Assembly (NCBI GenBank): GCA_038025085.1
Contig: CM076144.1
Span: 41,575,001 to 41,639,000 of the forward strand
Direction: 5' to 3'
Length of the DNA stretch: 64,000 bases
Source: Tetragonia tetragonoides
Taxonomy: Eukaryota > Streptophyta > Magnoliopsida > Caryophyllales > Aizoaceae
Below, in pieces: positions 58,779 through 64,000 of the stretch. The notes under the pieces were generated by a model. The model made no database searches, was not told where the DNA came from, and saw nothing but the letters and a program-made list of their open reading frames with translations. The position numbers and the translations under genes were made by a program. Within the stretch, counting starts at the first letter, position 1. The number at the start of each line of letters is the position of its first letter.

Positions 58779-61036
58779 CTAACCCATGAAATTAATTATA
58801 ACCAAATGGAGGACAAGATTGCAAAGAACAAAGTCCGCAAAAGCGCGCTCTGGAGGTAAATCCTGCAATGAGGGAGAACTTATTAGATTTCGAGCAAAGA
58901 TCAGACCGCACAACACACCATTTTGTAGCCTTACAGTACAATTAACAGATAATGATCTCCATGTGCTGTTAAATTCACGCAACAAAAAACGACATGTTTC
59001 AACCCTGCATTATCCCTCTTACAGGGAGCAGGCATGAAATAAGTTACGGCAGAGCATATTAAATAATCAGCATCCTAAAAGGCGCGAAGCGCAACAAGTC
59101 GATAGAGGTCCAAGGAGCCGAGCCGCAAGGCATGCGCATCAGCGAAGTGAGGCGCACAGACTCAGAATTGAAGATGTGCTATATGCTCAGCAACTTTTTC
59201 ACTAAAATGTAGCAAAATGCCTTATGACGTAATATATACCATGTGTACAGCCAGAAACATTAATCATCACTTTAAGAAACAAAACAGCATGTTTTACACC
59301 TCACAGTCAAGTGCGCCTCAGCGAAGTAGCTAGAGGCAAAAAAAGCCCCTTATCTAAGGCGTTGCACTTCAATGCCTAGCCGCGCCTGAGGATGCTAATT
59401 AAGAGACTGCTTACAAGTGAGGTCAAGTTTTCTTCATCCTGCATAAAGAGGTAGCAAAAAAGACTTTGCAAATTTACTTGATTTGGATCTGAGTCCGGTA
59501 TTTTCTCATTATACTGGTGGAATTCATTTTATTGTTTACTTCCTTCATCAACCAACTAAAAAGGGAGTCATTTGCTAGGCGGCCACGGGAGAAAAAGCTC
59601 TTCCGTTGTCCTCAGAACCAAGGAGGTATATATCCAGCTACTGATTGGAATAATGCAGAGAAATAGGGTCTTATCCTGGTTTTCCCCTCTTTCTAATAAC
59701 CCATCCAACCACCACAGGAAAAGGTGGTAAATAGCAAACATGCATATATGATATAATGGATGGTATATCCACCAAACATAATTGTCTATTATACTTTGTA
59801 ACCTTGAAACCAGCAGCCCATATTCTTCAAATTTCCCTTAAAACAGAAAGCAGAGGTAGCAAAAATTTTGGATTCTACTGATCAAACTATTCAAATTTCC
59901 CTCTAATCTACAGAATATAGAGGTAGCAAAGATTTCGGATTCCACTTATCAAATTATTAAAGGTCATCTCAGTCATCTCACCAAAAATATTAGTGTCACT
60001 CCAGGACATACCAACGTGCTTCATTTCTTGGAGGTTAAAGTTGTTATGACCTTTTTCATATAGAAGTATAGATCTGATAGTTATGATCGTCATTAAGCAA
60101 TCAAGATAGGTAATGATATTCTGTCATCAGTATGGCTAGTTACTCCATTCTTTAGTTCTAAATAAGACCTTTATGCGAGTCTGTCTGAATAGGTTACCTC
60201 AAATAGTGTCTCATACAGTTCGTGACACCAAGATAAGCACATTGTACACCACCGAGTATGAACTCATGTTACTAGAAACCAGTATATACTTTATTTGATA
60301 TGGAGAATATCACATCTCACTACAACCTTCATTCAGTTTTCTTTTGCAGCAGGTAGTGAACATCAAATAGCTTTAAGAGTATCAATAGCAAATGCACCTT
60401 AACAGAAAGGTCTGTAATAGAGATAAGAGAGAGCTAAATCTCTCATCAAGCTAAAACCACCTAACAATAATTTTTCCTTGAGAATTGAGCTTTAACAACT
60501 CTAGTCCTACAAATTATTTTTCATTAACCCTTTTTCAACACTCCCATTGCAGCATGGTCGATCTACTCCTCAATTTGCATTTAGTTCGAGCATAGTCAAT
60601 CCTCAAGTTCTTTCTGTCCTACATTTACAAGCAATTGCTCATGTTTTGCTCCACCTAGTTTATCAATACTTCTTTCTTGTCTTTTAACATCTTAAAACTT
60701 CAGACAGGAAGCTATTTCAGGCGTCAGATCTGACAAAGTAACAAATTTCTAAATGCAACTCCACGGGGAAGAAAAAAAAAGATGCAACAAAATTGTTTAT
60801 TTACAAGAGAAACCATACCTTGAATTCCTTGTTTTCCTTGTTCACTTGAATGCGTAGGCACACTACAGAAAATAATAATGTTCTAAGTTTCAAACTTCAA
60901 AGTTCAGTAGAAATAAACTCACTGGAGAATAACCCAAACTAGACATACCAGCAAGAACAGCTGTTCCAACACAAGAAAGTACACCAGACAAGAAAGAGTT
61001 GAACGGGAATGATCCAACTACTGCCATGTAACCTAC
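58779..61036 (-). CDS. DAD1: DAD1, oligosaccharyltransferase subunit, last three coding exons (5' part missing)
   Basis: Exons on the minus strand: 61036-60949, 60862-60819 and 58862-58779, joined at GT-AG sites in phase. They encode about 71 residues, roughly the last two thirds of DAD1 (family length ~115 aa). Signature stretches are [30 protein letters not shown] and [19 protein letters not shown], ending IINFMG. DAD1 (Ost2 in yeast) is a small multi-spanning ER membrane subunit of the oligosaccharyltransferase that N-glycosylates nascent proteins; its loss causes cell death in animals. The first coding exon was not found and should lie beyond 64000 or in sequence I could not recognise. 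Intron 1 exceeds 2.9 kb, with a LINE remnant inside. Exon sizes of 88, 44 and 84 nt seem to follow the Arabidopsis gene, from memory. Confidence 0.93.
59075..59395. repeat. GCGC/GAAG-rich repeat in DAD1 intron 3
   Basis: Phrases like AGGCGCGAAGCGC, GAGGCGCACAGACTC and, inverted, GCGCCTCAGCGAAG occur at both ends of this block, and AAAAGGCGCG and AGCCGCGCCTGAGG mark its limits. It looks like a MITE with GCGC-rich ends. Type not assigned. Confidence 0.4.
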
Positions 61037-61399
61037 CTGTTAGGAAACCATGAAGGGAGCTTTGTCATATATTGTGGGACAAGAGGACACAACTTTTGTT
61101 CATAGTCAGCAAAGCAGTTAATATGATATATTTGTTTAGCAGCTCAGGTTTTGCAGCTCAGGTTCTCAAAAATAAAAGTACAACAAATTGAGCATCCAAC
61201 TGCAATTGTGCTTCCCAGCAGTAAAACTCAGAACTTGAAAGTATGAATCCCGACCAACTATCAAAGGTTTGGGTGTTGGATAAATCGAAATTCTAACTTA
61301 AAACACATTCTCTTTTTAAGCATAATGGATTAGGCATAATACATTTGTTATGAAATACACAAAGAATAACAAATAAAAGGCGAAACAAGGCAGAGTTCA

Positions 61400-63115
61400 A
61401 TTTAAAGGTGCTGCCATTGATTATCGCTTCTTCCACCCATGTAAGATCCATTTGCCACCAGAAAGTGGATTACTTCACTAGAACTATGCTTACCAGAAAG
61501 TGGTTCCACTTTTTGATCAATGCTACTCTCAATGAAATTCCCAATTACTTTAATGACAGTGCATTCATATTCCATGCTATACTCTTAAGGAGCTGGAGCA
61601 TATTGCCTGTAGATTATTGATGCTAAGAACCTTCATCTGGTCAGTTGGGATAACTGCACTCTGCCTAGGATATAAAGGGTCTGGGAACAGGAAGAATAGA
61701 GAGCTTAACAAGGCTCACATGGCCAACTTGTGTCGAAAGACAGAAATATTGAGTCTTTTCTTGCTAAAACTCTTTAAAAAGTATGTCCTGGATAAGCCAC
61801 ATGCAACACCTTTCAAGGGTCTCATAATTGGCAAGACATGGGGACAAGAGTGGGGCCTGTACAAAGAGAGCCTTCAGTGGGTCATTGTAAATGGGCATGA
61901 TATCTACTTCTCAACTGATTCCTGGAATGCCACTTGGGATCCTAAGAGAGCTCATTTGGAGGCCCCTGTCTAAAGGGGAGGTAGAGCTTTAGAGTAGCTG
62001 ATTGGTGTGATGCTAAGGGGTGGATTTTGACTAACATTACTGTCACTCTACTTCCTAATATTGTTGCATTTATGTTTATGTTTATGTTTATGTTGTTGTT
62101 CCCATTAGAGATTGCAAAGGTTTTAAAAAGAGCAACATCTGTAAGAATGGGAAGTTCTCCCTTATTGATGCTTATGCTCGTGAGTGTTTTGAGTCCAATA
62201 GGATTGTGCTGAGTAGTGCGTTAACATGGGAAACATTTGGAAACTTGGATGCAATTCAAAATTTAATTATTTTGGTGCCTTGGTACAAAAAACAAAATAC
62301 CACACAGAGTTACCCTATTTTCCAGAAATGCATGTCTTAAAAGATTGCACCTGGGCTTCTCCAAAAATGGGAACAACTACCACTCCCCTAATTTCTTCTT
62401 CACTACTGAACTCGATAGCTCCTGGTAACACAATCCTCAAAAAAACCTTGGACAAAGGCCTTCCCCCCTGGGTCATTGTCTTTTCCTATACTGTTTGGAA
62501 AGTTTGGAAGAATAGAAATGATCACATCTTCAGTGACCATCTTACCCCAGCACATATTCTCAAAAAAAGAAAACTCAACTATGCATGCCTATGAGTTTTA
62601 CAGCTCCAAAGCTACCAAGCAACCAAACCCCAGCACTGATGATCATTGGTTCCCTTCTGAACATGGCAGGATGAGACTTGGAAGGGAGGCCTCATGAAAG
62701 GGAACAAGTTTCAAATGCCCTTCATGCAGAAATGCAAAAAATGAAAGTCTGAAGTTGGGGTTGAGATGGATTAAGACTCAGGCTTGGCATCAAGTGGATA
62801 TCATCTCAGGCTCCCTCCAACTAGTCCAAATGATAACTGATAGCAACATGTACAGATCTCCTATGACTCACTTGGTCATGGAATGCAAGGAAATGCTCCA
62901 TGAGATCACAGATGCCAGCATCAAGTTCGAGAGGAGAGCGAGTAATTTTGTGGCAAATAGTAAGGAAGCTAGGAAATGTGCTTGTACTTTGCTGATCCAC
63001 CGTGTTGGTGTAAGACTTGTTAGCTAAAGATAGAAATAATTGTAATATTTTGGAGGTGCCTATGGCCTCTAACTCCAGTCCTTGACATTTATTATTAATC
63101 TAAGTTCATTTCTTA
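61400..63115 (+). pseudogene. Decayed LINE (reverse transcriptase/RNase H remnant), antisense in DAD1 intron 1
   Basis: Fragments in several plus-strand frames match plant LINE features in order: WGLYKESLQWVIVNGHDIYF (about 61850-61915), a stretch common near the LINE zinc-knuckle region; VWKVWKNRNDHIF (about 62487-62525); and an RNase-H-like end (62755-63027) with WHQVDIISGSLQLVQMI, ITDASIKFERRASN and VANSKEARK. Stops and frameshifts separate them. The 3' end is near 63115. It is inactive. Confidence 0.65.
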
Positions 63116-64000
63116 CCCTAAAAATGCAAAATGAAGATAGGCCACAAAAGTAAATATATCTAAAAACATAACCAAATGCCCACCAACAGGGAACTTAAAA
63201 GAAAAATTTGAGCGCACACAAACTGCAAATGAAACTGTGTTAATATTGACTGCATACTTATATAGAATTGCAGCCACCCCCAAGCACTCACCATGATCAA
63301 CAAAGCCACAAATTCCACACTCCTACTTATGTTAGCTACAGTGGTCAGCCTAGCCTATTCACCATCAGCAAGCAATAACTTTCCCAAATATGACAGGCTG
63401 CAAAGTTCATATCCAACATCTACCTCTCCTGCTAATTTTGATCTCATCATAGTACCCAAATGTTCATGTTGCAAAATTTTAAAGCCAATAAGTGAACCTC
63501 ATTTTTATTTTCCGTACGGGCTAGTTCTAACCTATTTAGATTGGACATAATCAAAGAACCATTTCCTTTTAAAAGGTTAGTTATGTCTCTGATACATGCA
63601 GGGCTGCTCAAATGGAGAGTCTAAATGACAAAGCTTCCACTTCAGTAAAACTATTTTCATTTTGTTACAACTTCTCCAGTTTCAATCGCTCTTTTTGGTG
63701 AGATTTCGATAACACCAGTTCTCAAGTTAATTTAACTCCTTTTGCGAGCCTCATATTTTGATCCTTCTCCATCTCTCGAAGCTCAATTCAGCCATCCCCA
63801 ATCCTTCATATAGGTTGTTATCAGTAGCCAAATTCAGATATGTTACTATTAAGAAGAGCACACAATCCTCCAGCTTTAAATCATTTTCCATTTTTGCTTT
63901 TTCAGGTACTTGGATGTTGATACAACACACCCCAAATGCACATTTCATTCTCAACCAACCAACCCATACGTTCCTTCAAATTAAAATTTGTCCGTCTCGT
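63116..64000. other. Right edge, no gene recognised
   Basis: Probably still DAD1 intron 1 or upstream sequence. The frames 63293-63550 (plus, signal-peptide-like start) and 63751-63954 (minus) have no recognisable domain. I looked for a minus-strand exon matching the DAD1 N-terminus and did not see one. Confidence 0.4.

Noticed and set aside
63293..63550. Small secreted-peptide-like frame (MINKATNSTLLLMLATVVSLA start)
   Set aside because: The signal-like start is suggestive, but there is no conserved mature region or gene context, and it lies in the probable DAD1 intron.

Overview
The window is plant nuclear DNA, most likely from an eudicot. It is AT-rich and has GT-AG introns. Three multi-exon or intronless genes match plant families closely (RHF2A-type RING ligase, DAD1, type I MADS-box). 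Most of the rest is transposable elements. Nothing in it looks bacterial or organellar. The species cannot be named from the sequence alone.

1-17.4 kb is a nest of transposons four levels deep. The 3' part of a CACTA element (14178-17362) appears to hold a Tat-lineage Ty3/gypsy element (1-14177; broken gag, no pol seen, a 43-bp tandem array in its 3' region, 3' LTR at 13854-14177). A solo LTR (4521-13544, target duplication CATCT) sits in the Tat element. A gag/protease-only Athila-like element (5014-12503) sits in that solo LTR, and its two LTRs lie in inverted orientation.

17.4-39.5 kb is a gene island between two long inverted repeat arms (17364-20845 and 37043-39510), each carrying ~312-bp tandem repeats. 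Inside lie the RHF2A-like E3 ligase (seven coding exons on the minus strand, 375 aa) and an intronless gene for a small uncharacterised plant protein (34560-35165, minus), with MITEs and SINE-like pieces around them.

41.7-55.6 kb is rich in Mutator-like elements. The main one (43253-49698, TATTATAA duplication) carries two convergent spliced genes: a plant-mobile-domain (PMD) protein with one in-frame stop, and a MULE transposase that appears to be spliced to an OTU cysteine-protease domain (880 aa predicted). The first intron of each gene lies in a terminal inverted repeat and contains an array of palindromes at ~33-bp spacing plus an (ATT)n tract. A type I (M-gamma-like) MADS-box gene lies at 52162-52863. 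Two shorter, non-coding MULE-like elements lie at 41.77-42.73 and 53.64-55.60 kb.

56-64 kb holds a repeat-filled MITE, a two-exon gene for a 130-aa protein (57367-58044), and the last three coding exons of DAD1 on the minus strand (58779-61036). A decayed LINE lies antisense in DAD1 intron 1; the first DAD1 exon was not found and is probably beyond the right edge.

The host genes look like ordinary housekeeping or regulatory genes with no shared pathway. The most unusual unit is the Mutator element with its PMD gene, transposase-OTU gene and palindromic arrays.
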